Made by a program: the position numbers and the translations under genes. Under the pieces are notes generated by a model. It did no database searches, was not told where the DNA came from, and was given only the letters and a program-made list of their open reading frames with translations. A stretch of 64,000 nucleotides of DNA. Source: Pezicula radicicola. Its lineage: Eukaryota; Ascomycota; Leotiomycetes; Helotiales; Dermateaceae. Positions within the stretch are counted from its first letter, which is position 1, and each line of letters opens with the position of its first letter. This document shows, in pieces, positions 1 through 13,028 of this stretch. The stretch covers positions 381,968 through 445,967 of the forward strand of contig PDUO01000036.1 in assembly GCA_003008705.1 (NCBI GenBank), written 5' to 3'.

Positions 1-1393
1 ACTTGCTGGGAAGGTTCGTATGCCGGTGCGCTTGCATTGTAGGCTTGTCCCCAACTTAGGTCAGTCATATCAAAGATGCGTAGACCATTCCAAGCTGTGT
101 CATTAGTTACGGCCCAGTTACTCGGGTCCGGGGCGCCTCCAATAGATATCATTTGACGATTGCCAATGACTTCGCATGTATTAACGGCCCGCCAAGAAGG
201 TGCTGCGTCCGGTGCTGCAATCCAGCGGAAGGCTGGAAGCGTAAGGATATATACAGTAGCGAGTGAAGTCGCAGTTGCTGTATCTGGACCATTTCCTCCT
301 CTTGTGCCGCCGAAAATGAAGCTACAAGTTTCGTTACATCATCTTTCCTTTAAGGTAAACCCCATTGATACAACTTACATTTCGTAGGTTGAATTGCCTG
401 TAGAATTCATCCCAGCCCCAGCAGAGCAAAAGGCGTAGCGGCCAACTGGCGCATTGGTTGCCGATTGCTGATAGAAGGAGTTTGAGTAGACATCATACAC
501 AAGAATTTTGCTTAAACTAGCAATTGACGCCTGACCACCAACAGAGGCATCTGATGGCCATAGACCACCAATGAAGAGAACAACACCATTTTTCCCAAAG
601 CTTGGGACATACTGAGCTTCCCCATGGAGATAGTGCTGATTGAATGTCTGGTTAGTCCAAGACTGATTGGCAAAGTTAAAGTCCACCATTCCAGGCAAGG
701 CCTTTGATGCAGTATTGTTCTTCTTGTCCACGAAATCTATCCACCCGCCGAGATTATAATGCCCAGTAGAGGAGGTGGCTGCTAAACCTCCAGCTATGTT
801 ACTGGTTAAAGGAAACCCTTGTGTTGTGCCGCCTTGTTCGAGCGCCCAAGTAACGCTTCCATCACTCTTTGGCTCAAATGACCAGAGCTGAGTTGGCTGG
901 CTGACATTGTAAGCAACGCCATTGACCTGATATGGATCACCACCAAGAGAATATACACGGTTTGTTGTAGGGTCGTGATACATATCGGGCCTGCGCATCG
1001 GTGACATTGCAGTCGTCCTATTGCTGACCTTCACAGCACTGACTGTCGTAGTCATCCAATCTTGCGATAAATCTATAGCAATTGTCTGCATATCTCCATA
1101 CTAGTTAGCAGTCATGGCTCAATATAGTAGCATTCAGAGACTTACTCCACACTGCACTTGCATTGGCAGATGCATTCCATCTTGCCCAGATTTCACCGCC
1201 ATCAATATATAACCAGTTCCCGACAACAATAGCTGTACCGCGTGAGAAGTTTGAAGAATTGTCGGGGGCTATGCGACTTACAACCCTGCCAAAACCAATG
1301 CACAAAATTATCGGGAAGGAAACTAGGAAGTGAAATAACAGGAGGTATTTGAAAAAAAAAGACCATCACAATTGGCCATGTTGACCGGCGCAT
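1..1393 (-). CDS. Kelch-repeat / galactose-oxidase-like secreted protein (3' end outside window)
   Basis: Exons read on the minus strand are 1393..1282, 1232..1146, 1093..379 and 321..<1, with introns of 49, 52 and 57 nt. The first exon encodes a signal-peptide-like start (MRRSTWPIVMVFFFQIPP). It splices through GTAAGT/ACAG into GNWLYIDGGEI, a typical first kelch blade. Later blades show YSLGGD, YNLGGW, VLFIGGLWP and FIFGGTRGGNG, and many N-x-S/T sites suggest a glycosylated secreted or wall protein. The 1094..1145 intron needs a weak GAG acceptor, so that join is the least certain. The visible part is about 411 residues; a C-terminal membrane anchor, common in this family, would lie beyond the left edge. 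Substrate and function cannot be told. Confidence 0.75.
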
Positions 1394-3280
1394 ATTGATG
1401 GTGTCGCAACGCGAAAATATAGAAATAAAGTTCGAGGGGAAAGCAAAGAAAACAACAGGATAGAAAGTCAAAGATGTTAGGCAGCTCAACAGTTAGTGCC
1501 ACTTATTATGCTGGTGGCTTGCATATCCTCAGCCTCCTTGGGCGTAGCTTCTTCCCAATGAGCAGGGTAAAATGGATCCCTAGCGTGAGCAAAGATAACT
1601 TTGCCATGCTCAAGGCAGGGCTGGAACTTATTCTGAAGGCGTTCGATAGGCGGCTTGGGGCTTCTGATAGGCGTTCTCCTCACGTACAGCAACTTAAGTT
1701 CCCAAGTGTCACTGGGATCGCTTCCTGACTTCCTGCAGACGCCTAAATCCGTACATCCGACGACCGATGCAACACTGAGGCGTGGGAAATGAGTTGATCT
1801 GGGCACAATTAGAAAGCGCTGCGAAGAGCAAAGCGGGAGGTAAATATCCGGATGCCAACAGCATAGGCGCATTCGAGAAAGCATAAGCTATAAATTGTCG
1901 CAATTTCGAGGTAGTAGAGGTAGGGTGGTGGGCAAAGATTGATGTCTTGAGAATCTGCCGAAATCTGGTACGAAAGGTACTGTAGATCCTAGGCCTAGGA
2001 GTACCCAATGGTGACCTGGGCATATGATTACATAACCGCCGTCTTTTCGACGATGAAGGGTCAGCCTAACAGGGGAAGCATTCATAAAGTCTGTATAAGC
2101 TGGAATAAATGAGTGTAAAATATAACTTCTAAGTGCATTACTTTATGCAAAGGTATAGTCACGTTGTAATCACGTGGAATCATAATTATAGAATAATCTA
2201 CTTTTGGCGGTTATTAAGGTACCTAATACGATTATGATAATATACTCGTCAAGTATACAATGATCGTATCCCTAGCGTCAGGAGCCTTTTCAACCATTGA
2301 AAGGTCAGCATAGCAGAGGACAAGTACTTAGTACTTTCCCAGCCAGGCATGTCAAGCTTGTGGTTAAAGTTGCAATAGAACCTTTTGAATCGTTCAAGGG
2401 TGCCAAGTATAACCTTGCCAGCTTTTCTCATCCTGCTTCGGTAACATACGGTAACTGATCTCACTCATCTTTACTTTAGCATGAAATTCTGGTTTAGAAA
2501 GTAGGTTCTTTTCTTGGTGTTGGAAGAACATATTGTATACGAAAGTACCTTGTCGCTGTTCGAAGCCAACGCAAAGCAATCTTTTCTACCAGCGCTTTGG
2601 TAGTGAGTGACATGAGGGTTACCTGAATTTATAAACAGAAGTGCTCTGCGGCTGTAACTTGCATTTTCGCAATCGCGAAACAAAGACTGTTCGTGGCTTC
2701 TGGGACAGTAACACTTTTCCAGCCATCTCAAAATAATAGTTGTAAGAAAATCCAGAGTTGTTGACCCCTGGCGGCTAGTGACGTGTGTCCAGCGCGAATC
2801 GTTTAGATCATCCACGCCCTCCTAGATTCCTAGATTTTGCTTCGCCAGCAAATGACATCACAAACCAGGCCATCCTCGCACATCCACCCAGCAACGCCCT
2901 CAGCATTGGATGAGAGCCCTCGATTGTGAATATGGGGAAACCAGACGGATGATACCGCTGCCACTTGGCCAAGAGAGAACTGGAGCATTTCCAGCTGAAC
3001 CAGGCAATCATCCCAGTCACTCTCTTTGTTGAAAGCGCGTCGTGGAGTCGACTACCGGTGAGACATACAAACGGGTTTTTTTTTGACTTAAGTGGATTTC
3101 CTATTTCTTCTTCCTATTCTTCTTCTTCGTACAAACTCTCTGCTGTGTTTACTTCATCTTGCACACGTTATTCACCGCGCTGTGCTGTCAAAAACTACTT
3201 ACCATCTAGACCTCAGCGTTGAGATCAATCAACTCAACCCGCCCCAATTGTGAACCAGTTCAACAACGGTAGCACTCAAA
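1394..3280. other. Intergenic, no gene seen
   Basis: Only short overlapping ORFs on both strands without recognisable domains or consistent splice structure. It holds the 5' flank of the kelch gene and the promoter side of the SUR7/PalI-like gene. A pyrimidine-rich stretch (about 3060-3170) precedes the start at 3281, as is common upstream of fungal coding regions. Confidence 0.6.
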
Positions 3281-4413
3281 ATGCGCCTTTCAGCTCTCTT
3301 CCCGATGGCTTGCGCCATTGTGGCCTTTGTGCTAGGCATGCTATGTCTCTTTGCTGGCCATAAGCCTGGATTCATGGAAGACTACCATATCATTCAGGTA
3401 CGTACCCAATGGCCTCTATCTACCATGCATATACACCTTACTGACTTCCTTCCTCTAGCTCAACACCTCAACCCTTGGCCATAAACTCGTTCCCACCTCT
3501 ACGTCCTCCGCAGGCTCCTCTGCGACGTCCACATCAAGTTCCCTGGGTTCTTTCTTCAGCGACCTAGCAGGCGACGTCCACAACATCACCTCCTCAATCG
3601 AAAGCGACCTCGAAAGCATCGAAGGTGATATTGCAGACAAATTGGCTAGCGAGCTGGGCATCCATCAATGGTACAGCCTTCATCTAATGGACATGTGCGA
3701 GGGAGATTTCACACCAAATGCTACCGCTAAGCACGCAAAGACAAACGTCACCAAGTGCTCGAACCAAACTGCTATGTGTGAGTAAAACTGTAGAAGCAGA
3801 ATTATTGGCGGGGGCTGATTCTAGGTCGCAACAGATCACTTCGACATCGAAAAGGTACTCAATAGCGAACTTGAAGTTGGCGGCCTTCACATCGATCTAT
3901 CAGACATCGACTGGCCTGATAGCCTCCAAAACAACCTTAACAAACTTAATATTGCTTTTGACGCAACATTCGTGCTTTATGCCATTGCGATCGCCAGCGC
4001 CGGTGTCTCAATCCTAGCTGGTCTTGTCGCCTTACTTATGAACGGATCCCGTCTCATCAGCTTCGGTAACTGGGGACTTGCATCGGTATGTTCTTACATA
4101 CCCCTTTCAATTAATATCTACTAAATTTTGTAAAAAGATCTCGTTCCTCGCTTTCTTGATCGTCTCCATAATCGTCACAGTCGTGCAAAGTAAAGCCACG
4201 CACATTATCAACAAGTACGGAAACGATATAGGTGTTTACGCTTATAGAGGTACCAAATTCCTCGTCATTACTTGGGTTTCCATGGCGTGTATGGCTCTTG
4301 CTTCCTTAGCTTGGGCTGCCGAGTTCTTCATCGGCCGAAAACAAGAGAAGCGTGTGTATATGGAGAAGGGAGGTTTGACAAAGAGATCGAGGTTTGGCCG
4401 GAGTCGTGTCTGA
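3281..4413 (+). CDS. SUR7/PalI-family membrane protein
   Basis: Exons are 3281..3397, 3459..3777, 3835..4085 and 4138..4413, giving 320 residues with all phases consistent. Residues 1-27 form a first hydrophobic segment. A roughly 145-residue extracellular loop follows, rich in Ser/Thr, with N-x-S/T sites and two cysteines (MCEGDF, KCSNQ). Three further membrane spans come next (around FVLYAIAIASAGVSILAG, SFLAFLIVSIIVTVV and VITWVSMACMALASLAW), then a basic cytosolic tail ending KRSRFGRSRV. The topology of four spans with a large first loop, and the AMYHFD motif, fit the SUR7/PalI family, which acts at eisosomes or in pH sensing. Which of these this protein does is not visible. The third exon uses the CAACAG acceptor at 3834 rather than the nearer TTCTAG, because only that keeps the frame. 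Confidence 0.85.
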
Positions 4414-6849
4414 ATGAATGGGTCTGGAAATTAGTCGAAGCTCTCTTATGTACATGAAGAAGATGAGATATGATTGGATAATGGAATTGGAAATGAAAAC
4501 GATGATGGAAATGGAAACGGAAGATACCTCGTGTACATAGGTTTCGCTTTGGCTGGTGCTTGGTGGCTGGCGTATCTGGGTTTGAAGTTTGGCTTCACCT
4601 AGCATCTAAGGATTTTTGCTTTCGAACGGCGCAAGCATGTATGCATGGAATTAGTTTAGATACCCCTTACCTACTTAATACAAAGAACCCTGTATCATAA
4701 ACACACAAATTCTGTAGTAATAGAAGTTGTAACCCAAGGGATTCCAGGTTGGTGCAGTATTTAGGTGTATGTGCCATAGGGAAGCATAATGCTAAACGGT
4801 GCTGCTATTATTTAGTACCCGGCTAGGCAAGCCGCAAGAATTCCAAGCTTATCTATCTACTACTACCCATTTCTCTATGCTACTAATAGTAAGTACTAAA
4901 TTAGCTTCTATTCTAGGCAGCATAAACCGAAAAGCACAATACGAATCTCTTTCCTTCTTTCCAGCAGCAACCTAAGTAACTACAATATAGTCTTCGTATT
5001 CGGATCTAAAAACACAACACTAATATTTAGCTCTTCTGAACTCTCAGCATCCTCATTAATAATATCCCTTAGTCCTTTCCTAATTTTCTTAACTTCATGG
5101 TGTACTGGGTCTCTCTAGCTGCTTCTAAGTATATCGCGGAAGAAGGGACGTAGAGAATCTATACTGCTAACTATAATTCCGACGTCTAGCTTTACGTATG
5201 TCTAGATTGTGAGTTTAGAATTTGTTATTAGTATTATTAGTAAATTTTTGTGCTGGTAATATACTTACGTTGTATAACGTTATATGAATTAGGGGATATG
5301 TACTAATTAATATATGTTTAGGGGTTCTTATCTGAGAGGACTTTTAGATGTAGGGTTCTAACAAAGGTTACATGTAATATCCGTTCTAATTATGTTCGAT
5401 TTTTAGTAACTGCTCTATTTACTTTTTGTAAATATGGGGGTTGTAGTAAATAGAAGGTCTGTGGATCTAGTTAAGGCCGAGTGCGCATAAGAAGGCCTAG
5501 TGATAGCACAGTAAGAAAGACATTTTTAAATTCTAATAGAAGGGCTCCACTAAGGAGTGACATTAATTTAGTCAAAACTATAGTATCATTGACAAAAAAA
5601 GATAAAATTCTACGTAGACTTCGATGACTTACAAAGGCATATATTAGGATGCATTGGAATAGGATCAGGAACAAATAGTCACAGTTAAACATACTAATAA
5701 CTACCATGGTCCTATAGATTTCGCATTGTTGCCATGTTTCCCAAACCAGACGAAGGAGTAAGAATCCGATAGAAAGTTTAACTGCCTATACTCCAAGAAT
5801 ACTACAAATTGGTTCTTGAGATTCTGGTACCTAGAAATTGTCTACAGTTTTCACTTACTATAAAAGTTCGGAAATATAAGTGTACTATGCAAAATATTTT
5901 AGGATACAGGTCTTCGCTTTTTTAGTAAAGAACCATGATTTATAGAAACACATGCTTTAGCGCAGAAGACCGGACGTAAGGTAGACACGTAGGGTAGCAT
6001 GAATCGCTGTTGTGGCTATTACGCGGACCATAGTCTAGATGCCATTATGGTTAACATTTGTTATACTCAATGTACGAAAGTACTGCAGTTAAATATGTTG
6101 CTAGCCATGTCTTTCAAACCGTTGGAGGGATTGGTGAAATATACTGAGAGTCATGTAGCTCCCAATAAATCCCGCTTGCCAGCATCATTAAAGCTCACTT
6201 TCTCAATCAAATAGCTATAAACTCAATGGATTGCTTCCAAGATGGATCAGTATTACAAGTGCAATGGACTCTTGTTTGTTCAAAAAGGCTGGTAACTCGT
6301 AACTTCAGATATTTCAGAAGACAGAGAAGTGCTCCGGGGGATGTGAAATGGAATAATGTCTCGGCTGTGGTGCACGAGGCTGCTAAGGCTACCATACCAC
6401 TCACTAAAAGGCTCTACGCTCGTCAGTCGCTAAACGAGCTATATAGTTGGGATTTATCCAAAAGCAGCGCATTGCAGATGTGCTGGTGCATGTGTATCTG
6501 AAAATGGGGGCATCAGTTATCGAGCGCGTAAGTCAACCAGTAGGCGATAAATCAACCTTTCTAGACTAGGCCTAGTCGGCCATTGTCTGTATGTTTAAAA
6601 GCGCGAATGGATACTGTATCGATGTACTATCTACCCAACAGCTGCTCGACGAAACCAAAGCTCAAGTTGTGGTAATTCGCATATAGCTGTGTGATTGCCG
6701 CTCGTTGATCTCGGGGCAGATGGCTGGTGCATAGTTCTTTTATAGGCTGTTCGATACAGTGTCGATTTCACAAATCAGAATCTCTTTCAGTTTTCAGAAA
6801 GCCCACACAAGCCAACTCCTGCCAGCGAAAGATAGCAAAATTTGGCATC
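4414..6849. other. AT-rich gene-free stretch
   Basis: High A+T, short runs of TA/AG-ending words and no ORF with family resemblance. It looks like mutated repeat DNA of the kind left by repeat-induced point mutation, but no element class can be named. The last 200 bases form the upstream region of the amidase gene. Confidence 0.55.
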
Positions 6850-9198
6850 ATGTCCCAGCTACTGTCAGAGCAGCGTCACGAGTTTGTTTTGGACAAGGAT
6901 AGATATGTAGCTTTTTCCACGGCGATCTCAGCAAGGTGAGTACTATTCAGAACATCCCTCTGCATCATCTGAACTTGAGGTGTAATCTTTTATAGGCCCC
7001 GGTTGAGATCGCATCACACAGCTACGGTCTTGTCACCATTATCCCCATCGCTACTGGCGTCACTGTCTCGAGAGGATGGTTAGAAAATCTCTTGATTGAT
7101 TATAAATCAATGGACGATGTCTTCTCGCCTTTATTTTTGGAGCACATTGTTTTCACTGCGGAGAGTAAAGATAACATTCATCTTGCTCCAGAAACGATTG
7201 AATTTCTTCAATCCCATCGTAACGGCATTCGGTATCTTTACGCTTCTGATGCTGAGATACCGGTGCCCGGGCTCTATATAATTATGAACCAGAGACTAGT
7301 CGAGGTCTGGAAGCTAGTTGACGACTTCAACCATGCCTTTGTTTCTGGTTTCAGACCTACTAAACAAGAGTAGCAAGTACCACCCATGTGAAGCACTAAC
7401 TGCTGCTGACATGCATCTTCTAGTACTTTCACAAACCTTGGAATTACAGGCAAAGAAGCTCAGACGCTAAGCCTAGCCATTCCATCACGTCTAAAATACG
7501 GTAAAAGACCTGAAATGCCCCTTAACGGCCTTCGAATTGCTGTAAAGGATAATTTTAATTTGCGCGGTATACAGACATCATTGTGCAATCGTGCATATCT
7601 TGAGCTATACCCACCTAGTTCCACAACTGCGAAGTGCATTCGGGAATTGGTCGATGCAGGTGCTGTTATAATAGGTAATACAAAGCTTGCATCATTTACA
7701 GAGACCGAAGAACCTACACAATGTATCGATTTTCAAGCTCCTTTCAACCCACGCGCCGATCGTTACCAGTCTCCTGCTGGTAGTAGTAGTGGAAGTGGTG
7801 CTGCCATAGGTTCATACGATTGGCTTGATATATCCATAGGCTCTGATAGTAAGTGCATCACTCTATGAGCTAGCCACAACATCAACTAAGATCGTCAGCA
7901 AGCGGAAGTGGCCGGCGACCGGGCCATTGGAATGGCTGTTTTGCTATGCGGCTAAGTCACGGTAGCATACCTACGGGAGGGTTTATCTCGAGTTTCCCGT
8001 AAGAAGTTAAGTATCCTATTATGAGCTTTCGGGTCTGACTTTTGAAACTTCTAGTATTTTTGATACACCAACATTTTTTGGCCGAGATATATACCAGTGC
8101 AGAGAATTTGCTACTCAATGGTATGGGAAAAACCTTTCAAATGTTAAGCCAAAGGTTTGCATTTCTCTAGCTTATGTGGCAACTATGATTAATTTGATTT
8201 CAGTTTCCAACAGCGATAATCTATCCGACCGACTACCTACCTGTATCGAACCCGCACCAACAAAAGGTTATTGATGAACTAGTTCATGACCTTGAACAAA
8301 CACTTTGTGTAAAACATGAGAAGTTGTCCTTCCGTCAATTATGGAACAATGCACCTCCGGAGAAAGCATGTGGCGAGTCTTATGATGTGTTTATGAGAGA
8401 TGTAAGCGATGGATGCAATTATTTGTCTCTCTCTTGTCTTTTGTTTCTTCTTTCCCTATAGAGTGCTAATGAAATAGGCCGTTCGTGACTCTTTTTGGTA
8501 CGATTCCTACCATAATTTCGACCAATTTAGAAACGACTATCATGAGAAATACCATCATACGCCCTACGTGAGCCCTCCGATTCGACTTCAGTGGTACGTT
8601 GAGCATGAATTAGCTTATTTTACATGAACTTTAGCTCAAATAACTTCAGGGAAGAAGCCCAGTTCATCACTAGAGCCGCCCGTGATGAGGCAGTTTTCAG
8701 ACTCCAAGTTTACAAAGATTGGTTCTTAAGTACTGTGATGAGGCAGGAAGCTCGCAATGCTATAGTAGTCTTGCCAATTGAAGAGCTTTCGCCGAGATAT
8801 CGGGATGAGCCACCGTAAGTATCGACCTGATCCAATGAACTCAGTAGACGTTCTAGGCTTATACATCATTTCAGGAAACCTTTCCCGGAATTGGTTGGTG
8901 TAAGTGTATTGATGTTATCGCCTGTAATCGGTGCCCCGGAATTGACTGTGCCTGGTAAGGCTTTTGATATACTTTCCACCACCAGCTGTGCCTATTAGCT
9001 GACGTTGTTATAGCTGGTCAAATTCCTTTTTTATCCAAAGTTACTGGCCAGGAAGAATTCCTTCCTGTTGGTGTTTCTTTACTGGCTCTTCCACGCAGCG
9101 ACCTGCTACTAATTGATTTGGCAAGTGATGTTCTCAAAAATGCCGGTAGACCTACTAGAGTGTTTACTGGGAAATCTATGTTCACAGAACGTTCCTAA
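6850..9198 (+). CDS. Amidase-signature enzyme with Arp1-like N-terminal domain
   Basis: Ten exons: 6850..6935, 7022..7369, 7424..7848, 7899..7998, 8055..8154, 8204..8401, 8478..8593, 8635..8814, 8875..8954, 9014..9198; 605 residues, no in-frame stop. The C-terminal two thirds is an amidase-signature domain. The catalytic lysine lies in IAVKDNF, the cis-serine in SPAGSSSGSGAA, and the nucleophile in SDTSGSGRRP, whose codons span the 7849..7898 intron. The end is typical (APELTVPAGQIPFLSKVTG, EEFLPVGVSLLALP). The first roughly 190 residues resemble the N-terminal domain of fungal amidases annotated as scytalone-dehydratase-like Arp1 (SMDDVFSPLFLE). It probably hydrolyses a small amide; the substrate is unknown. 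The gene sits alone between AT-rich blocks yet is intact. The second exon uses an 86-nt intron with acceptor CACACAG; the nearer TATAG would break the frame. Confidence 0.85.
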
Positions 9199-12100
9199 GA
9201 ATTTTCTTTTTTTCGTAAGCTAAGATGGCAGATTTTTCACAAAATTATACGAGATTGAGGCTTGTAGAGTTTCAGAAGGTTCATGTATATGGTTGGCTAT
9301 TATGTGCTCAACAGTCTGAATATCTAGAGATCAAAGTACATGCTATTCGAGTTAGACATGGCATAGTGGTTACTCGCTTATTTACTCCTATTACTCGTTC
9401 AGGGGATGTAGGCGTAAGCATTACAGATTAGTGCAATCAAAATCTCTTCCGCATATGATCCTCGAAATGTGGCTTCCCCCCTCGTATCTTCTTAAACTAT
9501 TTCACACACTTTAAGTAAGAATCTCTAGGCTTCAAATATCAATCTCAATTTTTGTAGGAATAGTTGGTTAGAACTTTTTAACTTTACGATGAACAGAGGA
9601 TTTGTTGTCAGGGAGGTGATTGTTGTCATTTTGGTTTTGTGCGATTATGGATATGATTAAGGAAGGGAGGGGAATGAGGAGCGGGAAGGGATGTACAGTA
9701 CTTGGGAAAATAGAGGAAAGATAAGGTAGGCGGTTGGTAGTGATGTAGGTCTTTCGTTGACAACACATCTCATCTGGATTTGCTGCTTTTAGTCTCTAAA
9801 GCGGTTGCAAAGAGTGGTTGGTTGGCTTTGGAGATAGAAAGTAAAAACCTTTCAAGAAACAACTTTAAGTATGCAGCTATTTGTATTTGAATAGTCTCTT
9901 CCGTTGTGAAATCTAATCAGCTCTCGCGAAATCATTAGAGGTAGTATTATAGAGGTGGTTTAGCTATGTAATAATAGAAATAGAAAATGTTTGCTCCGGC
10001 AAATTATAGATAGTTTTCAAGCACCGCTTTCTAGTTTAGATCAATCACACTTGCTACCCTGCAAGGTTCCGGTTCTTTCAGTATCTTTAGTGGAATTGGA
10101 GCCAAAGTTTTAACCTGGTGGCCTAAACAAATAGCCACGCTCTCTCATTATTTAAACTGCATTTGAATTTCGGATTAAGTATATTTCGGTTCGCTACTAA
10201 TAATTTTTTGTTGACAAGTGTTCTTAACTTGACAACGCAAATGAGAAGCTAAAACTGATATATACAACTTCTACAACGTTAGTGTGTAAGTGGGAAGCCT
10301 GGCTGCCGAACGTCTCAACCAACAACTTTGTTGCTGTAATGCCTGGGCATATTAGTTCTAGCTTCATAGTGTTTCCACTGCTAAGGTTTGCAAGTTGGTT
10401 TACGGATAGGTTACTCTTTTTAACCTGTATCATTAATTCAAGTGTTATAGCTCTGCTTATAGTGTGCAGGAAATAATGCATGGTGGGAAACTCACTTAGA
10501 TTAATGTTCCAAGAATAGTTGAAGCATAATACTATAGAGCCCTTCTACTTGCCATCTGTAAGGCTGCATATTGCAATTAAAAACACCAATGCTTCTTGAT
10601 CTTCGCGATTGTAATTGTTTGGTCAGTATATGTAGATGGTGTAGCTACTTAGAATGCTAGAAATATAGTTACTAAATCCTTATCTATAAGAGGTAATGGC
10701 TGTGGACTAGTCGTAATACAGTATTATATCTGTTGTAACTAATACGTCGCCACAAATACATAGCTTCCACAGATCCCTCCGGACCAATAAACATAACTTA
10801 CAACCTTTGGGGAGATACCAAGAGAGCATTTGCGTGCCGATCCACAGTCACCTCTACAACTGATAATACGCTAGCCTTTCTACCCCTTGAACTTCTCACC
10901 ACAGGCACTCTACTAGCTACGACTTTTAGTGGTTACAAGCTTTTTACTTGACAAGCTTATATTAGCTGGCAACATAGATAGTAGAATAAAGTTACCACAT
11001 GTAGCTTTTAAATATTTTGTAGCATGTTACTATTTCCAAAGTTTTTCTAATTGAGCTTAACTGGTAGAGCCTAGAAGTATAGCAAGACTAAAGATACACT
11101 TGTTATTAGTTGCAAACGCGAAATTGCCGTGTACATCTGGAATACTGTTTGGGATGAGTTTAATAATAGTAAGATGTTACAAGTTACAACGGAAAGCTGT
11201 ATTATTTCAAGGCCTACAAGTTAAACTCCAGGTGCCGCATAGTTAAAAATGTCTAATAGCCCCAGATGTTTCGACCGCCATTTTATACCTATGCATCTAG
11301 TTTGAACTCCAAGAAGCTCAAGACCAAGCAAGACCTTTGCCTTAATGCACCCCACCAAGGATCTGCCTTTAAAATGGAGCCTTCGAATTGTAACGGAGTC
11401 ATTCGTCTATTCTAGTATGAATAGCAGAACTGGCCACCTACTTCATCTAGAGAATTTAGTTATTAGGGCCAAAGGTAAGCAATTGTTGTTACTGTGTTGA
11501 ATGTTGTCATTTTAGATCGTTTTGAATTCAAATTATAAAGAAGTATAACTCTTCTTAACTCCTATAGGTACCTAAGTGGAAGCCTCCATTGAGTAGTGTG
11601 ATGACTTAGTTCGATATCGAAGGTAGAGTTATATCAACCGTCTCCAACGTCTCGGTCTTTCTTTTCTTGAGCTTATCCTATTGCTGTTGAGGGGCAACGG
11701 TTGTGCTGCAAGAGGTTGAACTTAAGTCTCTGTACCACAAAGGTGAATGTGGTCGCAGAGCTTAGCAAGCAAGAGAAATCATTAATAAAACAAATAATAT
11801 GGGCTGTCTCTGGTTCAAGCGAAAGTAGTAGGCCATTTTTCATATAGATATTCTTTTAGTGGCACTTTTTTAAGAAGCTTTAAGGGTCGAAGTAGCAACA
11901 AGGGAGGGGATTTTCTTGATGGAATTCTAGCTTTGTAGCCTGGTTATATAGTGATAGCTTGATCTTTCAATCCTATAGCATGTTGTTAAAGAGTTTGTAA
12001 CATCTATGTAAAGTTAAAAAATAAAGCAGAGAGGTTCAAAATTTATAATGTAGAATGCACTTACGAGTAGCTCACCTAATAGAGTTTTTGGTGATTATAA

Positions 12101-13028
12101 TTGGAACATTATTAAACATTACTATAGCATTACTAGTTTTCTGTTACCTATACGTCTTTTTCACTACCATAAACACAAAGATGTCTTGGCCTAGTTTAGT
12201 AGATTCTTACTTACTTCTATACTAGAAAAGCTTTAACGTAAATTCATAACATAATGACAACAGTCTTTCCACTAACAAAGATGGTTGCTGTTCGCCGAGA
12301 TGTGGGAAACTCTAACTTGCTCTAGCGCTGCTACCTCCTTCTGAACTAAAAAGTTCCATCCATAGATTGTAGCACTTGGCTTTGCGGTGGTCCTTATATA
12401 TCTCTCTGTTCAGTAGTGGTCCGCCTTTCTGGATCAGGTTTCTATACCCAGAGGTATTTTGTTTTGCATTTACTCAAGTCCACATAGTCTAAAGCTATGT
12501 ACAATGCATCCATTTCTACTCAGAGCTGTATAATGTGCTAAGAGGACCGCTTTTGTAACGTACCACGTGGAGTATCTATCCTGCTAAGCACTTACCTACA
12601 AATGAGGATTTAAGAACCTGGAAAGAATTCTTTTTTTCCCCTGAGGAACTAGAATAGGAAATTAGAATTAGAATAATCATATACTAAGAAATGAAACATC
12701 AGACACCGTATTGAGGTACCTCCTATTGGATGTGTAACTAATCTGTGCATGTTATATTTCCTTGCTTAGCTATATTTGCACAAAGAACAGAGGGCTTGGT
12801 AAAATGAATAGTTAGGATGTTATTTATGTTTTGAATATAAGTATCAAAAATTTAGGTAAATCAATAAATAGAAGTGCTCTGTTCTTTCAAGTAAAATCAC
12901 TGTAAAATTACAAAGTGAATCTATGCTTACTTGGAGATCAAGGATGGTTTGCCCAAATCAAGTGAGTTCCGGAAGTCAAATTAATTAATATGGATCCCCT
13001 CCTACCTCTAATCCTCTAAAAAGCCCTT
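9199..13028. other. Long AT-rich block, no gene seen
   Basis: About 3.8 kb with stops in all frames at high density and no domain resemblance in any short ORF. Base composition and abundance of TA/TAG/CTA words fit old repeats degraded by C-to-T mutation. No terminal repeats, transposase or reverse-transcriptase motif could be read. Confidence 0.55.

Noticed and set aside
1202..1489. Second ORF overlapping the kelch gene start
   Set aside because: It is the real first exon (from 1393) read past its donor; the GTAAGT/ACAG intron resolves the frame change.
6936..7030. Apparent frameshift between exons 1 and 2 of the amidase
   Set aside because: Using the downstream CACACAG acceptor (intron 6936..7021) restores the frame and gives a family-like sequence.
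9199..13028. Possible retrotransposon relic
   Set aside because: No reverse transcriptase, integrase or terminal repeat motif could be read, so only an AT-rich block is reported.
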